A stretch of DNA of 64,000 bases from Candidatus Gastranaerophilales bacterium (GTDB lineage: Bacteria; Cyanobacteriota; Vampirovibrionia; Gastranaerophilales; Gastranaerophilaceae). Both the position numbers and the translations under genes were made by a program. Positions 51,306 to 60,260 of this stretch are shown in pieces (position 1 is the first letter of the stretch; each line of letters opens with the position of its first letter). The notes below the pieces were generated by a model that worked only from the letters and a program-made list of their open reading frames with translations, did no database searches and was not told where the DNA came from. The stretch spans positions 34,704 to 98,703 of the forward strand of contig CALUUI010000005.1 in the NCBI GenBank assembly GCA_944323925.1, read 5' to 3'.

Positions 51306-52616
51306 ATGAAAACAGTTCATGAAGAAGAATATAATATTTTCTTAAAAAATATACAAAAAGAGCGAGATGACACCTCAAAATTTATTAAAATTCTTTTCGC
51401 TATAATAGTAGCGGTTTGTCTTGCAGCGATTGTTGTATTGTATTTTGCTGAAAAAGAATCAGTAATTAATAACATTTTTGGAGAAGACAGTTTCATCGCC
51501 CAAAAGCTTGACGTATACAATCACGCACAAGACAACAGAAAAACGGGTACATCATTTTTCCTACCAAAGCGTCAGAATATATTATTATTAGGCGTAGACA
51601 CTAACCTTAACGGAACTGATATTTGGAGAGGTACACGCTCTGATACAATGATTTTGATTAATATTGATACAAGAGAAAAAACTATTAATGCAATAACAAT
51701 TCCAAGAGATTGTAAAGTAATACTTCCCGGGAACCATGGAATTCAGAAAATCAATTCTGCACACGCAATAGGCGGAATAGACATGGTAAAAAAGACTCTT
51801 AGAGAAATGTTAGGTGTAAAAGTTGATAAATATATAATTGTTAATGATGAAACAGTAAGACAATTTGTAGATGCTTTAGGCGGAGTTCCGATATATGTGG
51901 AAAAGAGAATGCATTACAATGACTACACAGGGAAACTGTTTATAAACCTTGAAAAGGGTGATACCGTATTAAACGGAACACAAGCTGTAGGATATTTAAG
52001 ATACAGAAAAGACGGTTTAGGCGATATAGGAAGAACCCATCGTCAACAGTGGTTTTTAAAACATTTTATGAAAAAATTAAAAAATCCTGCAACTGTTACC
52101 AAACTTCCTGAATTAGTTAATGTACTTCATCAAAATGTAAAAACGGATATGAGTATATTTGAACTTACACAACTTGCAAACTATTTAAGAGGGATTGATG
52201 AAAGTCATATTGAAATAGCACTTTTACCAGGGGCTCCAAATCAAAAAGGATATATAAGCTATTGGATTATTGATCCGGTAAAAACTCAAGAAGTTATAAA
52301 TAGATTAATCTACAGAGATACTGTCGAAGCAGATTATACACATTTAACTGCAGGAATTATGTTTGAAACAAAACGGACTGAAGATGCAAACATAATTAAA
52401 ACTGAACTTGAGGAATTAGGATATAAAGTTAATACAATGCAGCTTGAGTATTTACCGCATACACAATTTGTTGCAAACAATAATAATGTTACAACCAAAT
52501 TTTTTGATTATATAAGGAAAAAAGTTCCTCAAATAAATAACTGTCAATACATATTTGATCCGACAAAGAATTATAGTGTAAACAGTGATTTTACAATAGT
52601 CCTTGGCGAAAAATAA
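51306..52616 (+). CDS. LytR-CpsA-Psr (LCP) family protein
   Basis: 436 residues. A single membrane helix lies at about residues 23-46 (IKILFAIIVAVCLAAIVVLYF). The LCP domain follows: LLLGVDTNLNG (~97), RSDTMILINID with the Arg-Ser-Asp-Thr motif, ITIPRDCKV, and QAVGYLRYRKDGLGDIGRTHRQQ. LCP enzymes attach wall glycans or teichoic-like polymers from a lipid carrier to peptidoglycan, outside the membrane. Residues 355-436 form an extra LytR C-terminal-like domain. Single gene. Confidence 0.92.
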   Translation: MKTVHEEEYNIFLKNIQKERDDTSKFIKILFAIIVAVCLAAIVVLYFAEKESVINNIFGEDSFIAQKLDVYNHAQDNRKTGTSFFLPKRQNILLLGVDTNLNGTDIWRGTRSDTMILINIDTREKTINAITIPRDCKVILPGNHGIQKINSAHAIGGIDMVKKTLREMLGVKVDKYIIVNDETVRQFVDALGGVPIYVEKRMHYNDYTGKLFINLEKGDTVLNGTQAVGYLRYRKDGLGDIGRTHRQQWFLKHFMKKLKNPATVTKLPELVNVLHQNVKTDMSIFELTQLANYLRGIDESHIEIALLPGAPNQKGYISYWIIDPVKTQEVINRLIYRDTVEADYTHLTAGIMFETKRTEDANIIKTELEELGYKVNTMQLEYLPHTQFVANNNNVTTKFFDYIRKKVPQINNCQYIFDPTKNYSVNSDFTIVLGEK

Positions 52617-52656
52617 GATATATAAAAAACTTAGTGTTTAACAAAAAGGGGGAAGA

Positions 52657-53304
52657 ATGGAAATTATTGAAGCGAGACAAAGCATAAGGAAATATGCTCA
52701 AAAAGCTATACCTAATGAGATCTTAAAATCAATATTAAATGCCGGAAGATTAGCACCATCTTGGATGAATGTACAATCCTGGAAATTTATTCTTGTAAGA
52801 AAAGAAGAATCCAAAGAATTACTTTCAAAACTGGCTTGTGGACAACCACACGTTAAAAATTGTGATAGTGTAATAGTTTGTATTGCAGATATTGCAGCTT
52901 GGGATAAGGAAAATTTTTCTAAAATTCTATTAAAAAGAGGTCTGAAAGAAAGTGCAATAGAAAATATAATGACAATGCCTGGCTATTACCCGCCTTTATT
53001 AGGAGAAGACATTATTAAATTAAGAACAGTAGAGTAGTTAACCTATGCTGTAGCTTATATGATGTTAGAAGCAGAATCACACGATGTTAAATCTTGCATA
53101 ATTGGAGCTATAGCAAACGAATTAACAGGACTGAATCCTGAGTTATCAAAAGAAGTTAAATCTAAACTAGGATTAAATGATAAAGAAATTATAGCAGCAA
53201 TGATTACACTAGGTTATGAAGCAGAACCAACGGCATTAAATAAGCAACGCAAAGATTTTAATGAAGTTATTTTTTCTGAAAAAATCGGCAATCCGATGGA
53301 TTAA
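52657..53304 (+). pseudogene. Nitroreductase-family gene interrupted by one in-frame TAG
   Basis: The frame runs from the ATG at 52657 for 126 codons, meets TAG at 53035-53037, and then continues open in the same frame to 53304. The combined product would be about 215 residues. The first part holds the FMN segment RQSIRKYAQKAIPNEILKSI and RLAPSWMNVQSWKFILVRKE. The second part holds LEAESHDVKSCIIGAIA and DKEIIAAMITLGYEAE, both normal for the family. CAG to TAG is the simplest cause. TAG is used as a normal stop nearby (rplT, sigma factor), so recoding is unlikely. It is a recent pseudogene, a sequencing error or, less likely, a readthrough gene. Confidence 0.8.
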
Positions 53305-53311
53305 AGACACC

Positions 53312-53341
53312 TTGCCTGATACCATAAAAATAGAGTATAAT
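53312..53341 (+). promoter_or_regulatory. Promoter for hppA
   Basis: TTGCCT (53312-53317), 18 bases, TATAAT (53336-53341). The ATG lies 53 bases downstream after AAAGGAGAG. Confidence 0.55.
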
Positions 53342-53393
53342 AGCTATAATAATAATTAATATTATTAACTTTATTAGAAAAAGGAGAGCGAAA

Positions 53394-55817
53394 ATGAAAA
53401 AAACAAATTTCTTGCAAAAAATGTTTTCTGCATTAACAGTGGCATTTTTTGCAACAGTACCTGCACTAGCGGGAGAAGCCTCGCTCGAAGTTCCTAATAT
53501 TAAAGCAATAGATATTACAAGTTACAACCTGCTCATAATCGGGCTGGTTGTTTCTGTAATCGGCGTAATTTTTGGAGCTATCGAGTTTTTGAGAGTAAAA
53601 AAAGTTCCAGTACATTCTGTTATGGAAGAAGTTGGAAACACTATTTTTGAAACCTGTAAAACATATCTTATACAACAAGGGAAATTCTTGTTAGTATTAG
53701 AAATTTTAATAGGTTTGTGTATAGCATTTTATTTTGGATATCTTCAAAAAATGGGATTACAAGGAGTATTAACAATCCTTGGATGGTCTGTTCTTGGTAT
53801 TTTGGGTTCATATTTGGTTGCTTGGTTTGGAATCAGAATGAACACACTTGCAAACTCAAGAACATCATTTACCGCATTAAAAGGTAATCCTTTAAACATC
53901 TTAAATATACCTTTAAAAGCAGGTATGAGTATTGGTGTATTACTTGTATCGGTTGAACTTATAATGATGTTAGTAATCTTATTATTTGTTCCTGGGCCTC
54001 TTGCAGGAGCTTGCTTTATAGGGTTTGCAATCGGTGAAAGTTTAGGTGCTTCAGCTCTAAGAGTAGCGGGCGGTATTTTCACCAAAATTGCAGATATCGG
54101 TTCTGACTTAATGAAGATTCAATTCGGCATCAAAGAAGACGATCCTCGTAACCCTGGGGTTATTGCTGACTGTACAGGTGATAACGCAGGCGATTCAATC
54201 GGACCTACAGCCGATGGTTTTGAAACTTATGGTGTAACTGGTGTTGCACTTGTTAGTTTTATACTTTTAGGTGTTAATCCTGAATATCAAGTACCATTAC
54301 TTGCTTGGATTTTCACTATGAGATTCTTAATGATTATTACCTCTGTAGTTGCTTACTGGATCAACGGTTTAACTACAAGAGTATATGCTGCCAAAGCAAA
54401 TAAATTCGATTTTGAATTTCCGCTTACAACACTTGTATGGATTACATCCATATTATCAATCGGTATGACATTTGGCGTAAGCAAATGGTTACTTGGTGCA
54501 CTACCAATGGAAAACTTATGGTTAGTACTATCAATCATTATTTCTTGCGGAACATTAGGTGCAGCACTTATACCTGAAGCAACAAAAATATTTACAAGTC
54601 CAAAAGCAAAACACACTAAAGAAGTTGTTACAGCATCAAAAGAAGGCGGTGCATCTCTTACAATTCTTTCAGGTATTGTATCAGGCAACTTCTCAGGTTT
54701 CTGGATTGGAGCTATTATAGTACTATTAATGGGACTTGCATACTTTGCAAGCATACATATTAACGATGGTATTATGATTTATCCTTCAGTATTTGCATTT
54801 GGCTTAGTAGCTTTTGGTTTCCTAGGTATGGGGCCAGTTACTATTGCAGTTGACAGCTACGGTCCTGTTACAGATAATGCTCAATCAGTATATGAGCTTT
54901 CTTTAATAGAAGAAGTTCCTGATGTTGCAAATAAAATAGAAGAAGAATTTGGATTTAAGCCAGATTTTGAAAACGCTAAGAGATATTTAGAAGAAAATGA
55001 TGGTGCAGGTAATACATTTAAAGCAACTTCTAAACCTGTACTTATCGGTACCGCAGTTGTTGGTGCTACTACTATGATTTTCTCTTTAATTCTTGTTATA
55101 AAAGAAACTCTTGGTATTCAACCTGAAATGATACTTAACCTTCTAAATCCATATACTTTACTTGGATTTATAGCTGGCGGAGCTGTTATTTACTGGTTCT
55201 CAGGAGCTTCTATGCAAGCAGTTACAACAGGTGCTTATTCGGCTGTTGAATTTATTAAAAACCACATTAAACTTGGTGAAAACGATGATAAATGTGCTAA
55301 CGTTGCAAATTCAAAAGAAGTTGTAAAAATTTGTACTCAATACGCACAAAAAGGTATGTTTAACATATTTATTGCACTATTTGCATTTGCACTTGCACTT
55401 GCTTGTTTATCATCACCATCAGGTGAGAACAACGCACCTGTATCATTCTTTGTAAGTTATCTGATTGCAATTGCAGTATTTGGTTTATTCCAAGCTGTAT
55501 TTATGGCAAACGCAGGCGGATGCTGGGATAACGCAAAGAAAATCGTTGAAGTTGATATGCAAGAAAAAGGTACTCCGCTTCACGAAGCTACAGTTGTTGG
55601 TGATACTGTAGGTGATCCGTTCAAGGATACTTCTTCTGTTGCTATGAATCCGATTATCAAGTTTACTACTTTATTCGGTTTATTAGCTATGGAAATTGCT
55701 ATCAACCCTATATTTAGAGAATATTCTAAATTAGTAGGTGTTGTTCTTCTTATTGTAGCACTTGTATTTGTTATTCGTTCATTCTACGCAATGAGAATAC
55801 CTGCAAGTAAAGAATAA
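53394..55817 (+). CDS. hppA: Membrane-bound ion-pumping pyrophosphatase
   Basis: 807 residues with about 16 membrane helices, some 100 longer than typical because of an N-terminal extension with a signal-like start (MKKTNFLQKMFSALTVAFFA). Pyrophosphate-site motifs are KEDDPRNPGVIADCTGDNAG (about 247-266) and NAGGCWDNAKK. The segment GNTFKATSKP puts Lys543 where potassium-dependent enzymes have Ala, which suggests a potassium-independent enzyme. GPTADGFETYGVTG suggests the divergent lineage described as Na+-regulated H+ pumps. It uses PPi to export H+ or Na+ across the inner membrane. A terminator follows it. Confidence 0.94.
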   Translation: MKKTNFLQKMFSALTVAFFATVPALAGEASLEVPNIKAIDITSYNLLIIGLVVSVIGVIFGAIEFLRVKKVPVHSVMEEVGNTIFETCKTYLIQQGKFLLVLEILIGLCIAFYFGYLQKMGLQGVLTILGWSVLGILGSYLVAWFGIRMNTLANSRTSFTALKGNPLNILNIPLKAGMSIGVLLVSVELIMMLVILLFVPGPLAGACFIGFAIGESLGASALRVAGGIFTKIADIGSDLMKIQFGIKEDDPRNPGVIADCTGDNAGDSIGPTADGFETYGVTGVALVSFILLGVNPEYQVPLLAWIFTMRFLMIITSVVAYWINGLTTRVYAAKANKFDFEFPLTTLVWITSILSIGMTFGVSKWLLGALPMENLWLVLSIIISCGTLGAALIPEATKIFTSPKAKHTKEVVTASKEGGASLTILSGIVSGNFSGFWIGAIIVLLMGLAYFASIHINDGIMIYPSVFAFGLVAFGFLGMGPVTIAVDSYGPVTDNAQSVYELSLIEEVPDVANKIEEEFGFKPDFENAKRYLEENDGAGNTFKATSKPVLIGTAVVGATTMIFSLILVIKETLGIQPEMILNLLNPYTLLGFIAGGAVIYWFSGASMQAVTTGAYSAVEFIKNHIKLGENDDKCANVANSKEVVKICTQYAQKGMFNIFIALFAFALALACLSSPSGENNAPVSFFVSYLIAIAVFGLFQAVFMANAGGCWDNAKKIVEVDMQEKGTPLHEATVVGDTVGDPFKDTSSVAMNPIIKFTTLFGLLAMEIAINPIFREYSKLVGVVLLIVALVFVIRSFYAMRIPASKE

Positions 55818-55837
55818 TAAGAATAGTAAACATTGAA

Positions 55838-55872
55838 AAAAGCGGGCTTGGATAAAATCCAAGCCCGCTTTT
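55838..55872. terminator. Bidirectional terminator after hppA
   Basis: AAAAGCGGGCTTGGAT (55838-55853) and ATCCAAGCCCGCTTTT (55857-55872), 16 pairs with a three-base loop, between convergent genes. Confidence 0.9.
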
Positions 55873-55881
55873 ATTTATAAC

Positions 55882-57012
55882 CTATTTCTTTAAAAACTTT
55901 CGTATTACCAATCCTAAAACAGCAAAACCACCTAATGTTCCAATAGCACCCAGTATATATTTTTCATCAATTTTGGGCTTTTTCTTTTGAACAGGTCTAT
56001 TTTCAAAAAATAAATTTTGTGCATTTTCATAAAATATCTTATTTATAATCTCATCACCTTCATCACCAAATTCTAGTTTTATAGCAGATTTTAAACGACT
56101 AACAGTATCTTCATAAGATTCTTTAGGAGTTAAACGATTTATATTTAATTCCCCATATATTCCAAGCGGAGCATCTGTTCCAAACATAATTCTATCCAAC
56201 GCATTCAAATCTTTCATACGATGGATTAAGTTTAAAATATTTTCTGGTTTTTCGGCCATTCTGCCGTTTGAAAAATCCATCCAAGAAATTTCTGCATACA
56301 ATTTTGCATCACCATTTTTAATTGAGTCCTCTAAAACTCTAATAGCTTTTTGGTTAGCAATACTACCTCCTAAACCTGTATGGCCTAATATTACTGGCAC
56401 GTTAGGATGTCGTCTTGCCAATTCATATATATACTCAGGATCTGCATAATTAAATTTATCATTTTCACTATTTAAAATATAATTAATAGATACTTCAGAA
56501 TGAAATAAACAAGGAATTTTATATTCTTCAGCTAATTGTAAATATTTATCATATAAAGTAGAATTTGCATTAAGTTCCATTTCCTGGGGATGAAGTTTTA
56601 ATCCTGCAATATTATCTTTATATTTTTTTAGCAAATGCTTTATGACTTTCGGATTTCCATCTGTAGCAGAAGGTTGACATACCAGCATTACTTGATAAAA
56701 ATTATCTTCCTGACTTTTTTTAATCATAGCCATATTGGCTCTGTATTCATTTTCAATGAATTTTTTACCTCCATTTTTAGTCAGTTTATTTGAGGGAAGC
56801 AACCCATCAATACTTGATACTAATACTTTTTTAACATTATCAGTCTGTTTTTCGCCATTTACGTCAACAGATAAAGGTGATTTAATAAATTGATCAAGTT
56901 TATCAGTTGGAAAGAAATTTCCTTTCCATAACGTCCCAGGAGTACCCCTATGAACATGCGTATCTATTATATCTGACTTAAAATTTACATAATTTAAACT
57001 TATTTTATTCAT
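55882..57012 (-). CDS. Membrane-anchored amidohydrolase, paralogue of the 20.9-kb gene
   Basis: 376 residues. Metal-site motifs match the first copy: DTHVHRG (residues 17-23), KLHPQEM, LFHSEV, LGHTGL and FGTDAPLG. The shared stretch KFIKSPLSVDVNGEKQTDN shows common descent. A C-terminal helix (about 351-372, ILGAIGTLGGFAVLGLVIRKF) replaces the His/Arg tail of the other copy. The VNFKS motif sits at residues 9-13. It follows the 681-residue gene with only three bases between, so the two are one operon. Substrate unknown. Confidence 0.8.
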   Translation of the reverse strand: MNKISLNYVNFKSDIIDTHVHRGTPGTLWKGNFFPTDKLDQFIKSPLSVDVNGEKQTDNVKKVLVSSIDGLLPSNKLTKNGGKKFIENEYRANMAMIKKSQEDNFYQVMLVCQPSATDGNPKVIKHLLKKYKDNIAGLKLHPQEMELNANSTLYDKYLQLAEEYKIPCLFHSEVSINYILNSENDKFNYADPEYIYELARRHPNVPVILGHTGLGGSIANQKAIRVLEDSIKNGDAKLYAEISWMDFSNGRMAEKPENILNLIHRMKDLNALDRIMFGTDAPLGIYGELNINRLTPKESYEDTVSRLKSAIKLEFGDEGDEIINKIFYENAQNLFFENRPVQKKKPKIDEKYILGAIGTLGGFAVLGLVIRKFLKK

Positions 57013-57015
57013 AAA

Positions 57016-59061
57016 TTACCTCAACAAATCTCCAATATAATCATTATTATCCGCACGTCTTGATATAATTTTATCCCCTAAATTAGTAGCATTTTTTATT
57101 TCTATAGATGCCTTATAACAACATTCTGCTGCCTCATTTTCCCCTTTTTGTTTACAAATATTCCCGATTTCTTCATATAATTCTGACATTGTGAAGCTCA
57201 ATTTATTTGCTAGAACATCTAATTTAATCTCCGACATATCAACTAAATTTCTTACATATGGTTTTTTCATAAACAAACGCTTAAAGAAACCTGAATTATT
57301 ATATTCAGTTATATAATCATTTAATTTTTTAATATTTTGTTCTTCAATTTCAGAATTTCTTAATTTTTCCAACTCTGAATTGCGACTCTTAATCAACTTA
57401 CTAATAAGCCTAATTGCCATATTATAACAGCCTGAAGCCTGATCTAACAAACCTCTTTTAGCTGACGAATCACCTAATTCTATAAATGGCATTATTTCTT
57501 TTTTATTAGTCACATTTTTCTTTGTAGATTTTACTAATTCAATTGCTTGATTATAATAGTCTTCGGCTCTTAAAGGATCCTCTTCCTTATGAGCTTTATA
57601 CAATAAATCTCCTAGCTTATTTAAATAAGGTAAATTATCTGTTGAATTCGAAGCAGTTTTAGCTAGAGCAACTTGCATATCCTGATAATAAATATCCTTC
57701 TCTATAGCATTGAATACCGCAAAACAAGTTCCCCACATCGATTTTATACTGGGCTTTCCACTGCCCTCGCAATCACACTGAGGAAAAATTATTTCATTGT
57801 TTGAATTTTTTCTAAAAAATAATTTCTTTGTTTTATCTACATAATCCCCCCTTAACCTTATTTTGCCTTCATCAATTTCTCGTTTTGAAAACATTCTATC
57901 TACAGGATACAGCTTATCAGGGAGTTTGGATAAATCATTAGTTTTAAAAAATTCTTGTATTTCGGCTTCTGATGCAATAACACTATCTGCCTGTAACCCC
58001 ACAAATTTTGCTATATTTGCAACTTCCGAATTCGCCGGAAAACTCTCATAAGGATATTCAACAATATTAGTATTTCTAAAGCTATATCCTACCAACTTTC
58101 CGTCTTCTCTTACTGGAGATAGGTTATAAACGCCTCTTGCACTATCTGTTATACAAGTATCATAACCAGCAAAAATATAATCTTTTCCCCAAGATTTATC
58201 TCTTATAGTTATGATATTAGCATCTGACAAAGTCAGAAGATTAAATTCATACCAGTTGTTATCTTTTATAAATTTCTTCATCTCAGCAACTTTACCATCA
58301 ACATCTTTTCCTGTAGAAATATAATAATAAAGCTCTGGCTTCAAATTTCTTTCTCTTGCAAGATACTTTAATGATTGATCAAAAGGATGCCCTGCTGGGA
58401 TAAAAACTCTAGCTTTTGCTTCTACCAACTTATTTATCCAATTGATAACATCATAAACCTCACCCATTTCTTGATTACAATCATCCATATAAGACAACTC
58501 TTGTTTATATTTTTCAGGTTCACTACACATTGTTTTAAGAAGCTCTAGAATGAGAGGCTTATTCGCCTTTATATTCATTGGAGTTAATTCAGTATCAACC
58601 CCCAGAACAGCACGAAGCCTATCTTGTAGATTTAATAACCCAACACCAGCAAGTGCTGGAATTGCAACATACTGATTTACTAAATCCTCTCCACTATTTA
58701 GTAATTCGATTATTTTTTCTTTCAAATCCCTTAGATTTTTCATACCATCATTACCAGGAATTGTTTGAACTCTTTTTAATATTGCTTCACTATCCTTTTT
58801 AAGCACTACATTTGCAAAATTATACATATCACTTGAGTGGTTTCCTCCATCTAAAATATAAACCCGATATCCTTTAAAACTAATTAAGCTGATTCCGGGT
58901 TTTATAATTTGATAATTATTATTAAAATATTTTTCAGACAGAGATTCCGTTTTTGTCAAACAATATTCATTTGACCTATCCAAATAAAACTGATTATATT
59001 TTTCTATTTTTAAATTCTTATTGTGAATAATTGGATTTGAGGATACTTTTTGTATACGCAT
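57016..59061 (-). CDS. Unknown large protein with TPR-like C-terminus, operon partner of an amidohydrolase
   Basis: 681 residues, not recognised. Near the start (residues 59-64) LISFKG gives the same short motif as other proteins here. Residues ~180-300 hold a Rossmann-like pattern (RVFIPAGHPFDQSLKYLARE, ELYYYISTGKDVDGKVAEM). Residues ~415-440 have CDCEGSGKPSIKSMWGTCFA. The C-terminal third has TPR-type helices (NKLGDLLYKAHKEEDPLRAEDYYNQA, AAECCYKASIEIK). No signal peptide or membrane segment. It may make or bind the substrate of the neighbouring hydrolase (inference). Confidence 0.75.
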   Translation of the reverse strand: MRIQKVSSNPIIHNKNLKIEKYNQFYLDRSNEYCLTKTESLSEKYFNNNYQIIKPGISLISFKGYRVYILDGGNHSSDMYNFANVVLKKDSEAILKRVQTIPGNDGMKNLRDLKEKIIELLNSGEDLVNQYVAIPALAGVGLLNLQDRLRAVLGVDTELTPMNIKANKPLILELLKTMCSEPEKYKQELSYMDDCNQEMGEVYDVINWINKLVEAKARVFIPAGHPFDQSLKYLARERNLKPELYYYISTGKDVDGKVAEMKKFIKDNNWYEFNLLTLSDANIITIRDKSWGKDYIFAGYDTCITDSARGVYNLSPVREDGKLVGYSFRNTNIVEYPYESFPANSEVANIAKFVGLQADSVIASEAEIQEFFKTNDLSKLPDKLYPVDRMFSKREIDEGKIRLRGDYVDKTKKLFFRKNSNNEIIFPQCDCEGSGKPSIKSMWGTCFAVFNAIEKDIYYQDMQVALAKTASNSTDNLPYLNKLGDLLYKAHKEEDPLRAEDYYNQAIELVKSTKKNVTNKKEIMPFIELGDSSAKRGLLDQASGCYNMAIRLISKLIKSRNSELEKLRNSEIEEQNIKKLNDYITEYNNSGFFKRLFMKKPYVRNLVDMSEIKLDVLANKLSFTMSELYEEIGNICKQKGENEAAECCYKASIEIKNATNLGDKIISRRADNNDYIGDLLR

Positions 59062-59100
59062 TTATAATTCTCCTATTTTTACAATAATACTTCAATTAAA

Positions 59101-59141
59101 AAAAATTTGTTAATTAATCAGACGTTAATTAACAAATTTTT
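59101..59141 (-). terminator. Terminator of the dehydratase-activase gene
   Basis: A 17-pair perfect stem (59101-59117 with 59125-59141), seven-base loop TCAGACG, with a T-run on the minus strand. Confidence 0.9.
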
Positions 59142-59162
59142 ACATAAGTCTAATATAAAATA

Positions 59163-60167
59163 TTAACTAATATCCCATTTACCACAGGTTCCGCCCCAGC
59201 GAGCGATAATATTACCTTTAATATCACCAATTTTCTCAACGTGCTGAATTTTTTCTTCACCTTCTAAAATAGTAATAATTTCACAATTATTAGAACAACC
59301 AGTACAATGGCAAGTAACAGATTGGAAATTCATATTTCCGACTTCCCATCCTTTAAACTTAGTTTTAGCCTCAGTATACTGATGATTTTCCATAGCAAGT
59401 AAAGCCGCGCCAATAGCCCCCATAGTCTGGTGATTATCAGGAACAACAATCTTAGTTCCAAGAGCTTCTTCAAAAGCCTTAACCATGCCGGAATTAGTTG
59501 CTACACCACCTTGAAAAGAAACAGTAGGTAAAAGTTCTTTTCCAAGTGCTAAATTGGAAAGATAATTTCGAACAAGTGCTTGGCATAATCCATATAATAA
59601 ATCTTCAACAGGATAACCCAATTGCTGTTTATGAATAAGGTCACTTTCTGCAAACACGCCGCAACGTCCTGCTATTCTTGCCGGATTAGTAGATTTTAAA
59701 GCTGTAGCGCCAAATTCTTCAATCGGAACATTTAATCTCTGAGCTTGATGGTCAAGAAAACTACCTGTACCAGCAGCGCAAACCGTATTCATAGCAAAGT
59801 CAGTGACTATTCCATCTCTCAAAATAATAATCTTACTATCTTGACCGCCAATTTCAAGAATTGTTTGAACGCCAGGGATATAAGTACTTGCAGCGACTGC
59901 ATGCGCTGTAATTTCATTTTTTATGATATCGGCCCCTACTAAAGCTCCAGCCAAATTCCTACCGCTTCCTGTCGTTCCTACACCTTTTACATCATATTCG
60001 CACAATGCTTTTGATATAATCTGACGTAAACCTTCTTGTACAGCGTTAACAGGTTTACCTGCTGTTTTTAGCATATAAGAATCAACGTATTTCCCTTCCT
60101 CGTTAACCAACGCCAATTTTGTCGTTACTGATCCTACATCAATTCCTAAATATACCGTTAAACTCAT
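59163..60167 (-). CDS. CoA-dehydratase activase / BadF-BcrA-HgdC family ATPase
   Basis: 334 residues. Actin-fold phosphate motifs are YLGIDVGSVTTKLALV (residues 5-20), LEIGGQDSKII (about 99-109) and MNTVCAAGTGSFLDHQAQRL. Two Cys of the dimer-bridging 4Fe-4S cluster are expected at CAAGTG and AGRCGVF. The last third adds CTGCSNNCEI, a possible extra metal site. It uses ATP to inject electrons into 2-hydroxyacyl-CoA dehydratases or benzoyl-CoA reductases, in anaerobic amino-acid fermentation. No dehydratase gene is in the window. GAGG precedes the ATG. Confidence 0.9.
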   Translation of the reverse strand: MSLTVYLGIDVGSVTTKLALVNEEGKYVDSYMLKTAGKPVNAVQEGLRQIISKALCEYDVKGVGTTGSGRNLAGALVGADIIKNEITAHAVAASTYIPGVQTILEIGGQDSKIIILRDGIVTDFAMNTVCAAGTGSFLDHQAQRLNVPIEEFGATALKSTNPARIAGRCGVFAESDLIHKQQLGYPVEDLLYGLCQALVRNYLSNLALGKELLPTVSFQGGVATNSGMVKAFEEALGTKIVVPDNHQTMGAIGAALLAMENHQYTEAKTKFKGWEVGNMNFQSVTCHCTGCSNNCEIITILEGEEKIQHVEKIGDIKGNIIARWGGTCGKWDIS

Positions 60168-60260
60168 TTTTCCTCACCTTTCAAACGGGTTTTTATTTAT
60201 AATACTCCCGCTACTTTTTGTCTGTATATTATAATGCTAACATAAACATAAATTGTTTAG

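Noticed and set aside
52657..53304. TAG recoded as glutamine
   Set aside because: TAG ends several intact genes (sigma factor, rplT, the holin-like gene), so it is a true stop here.
53744..54754. Minus-strand frames of 113 and 133 codons inside hppA
   Set aside because: Antisense of conserved membrane helices; no independent support.
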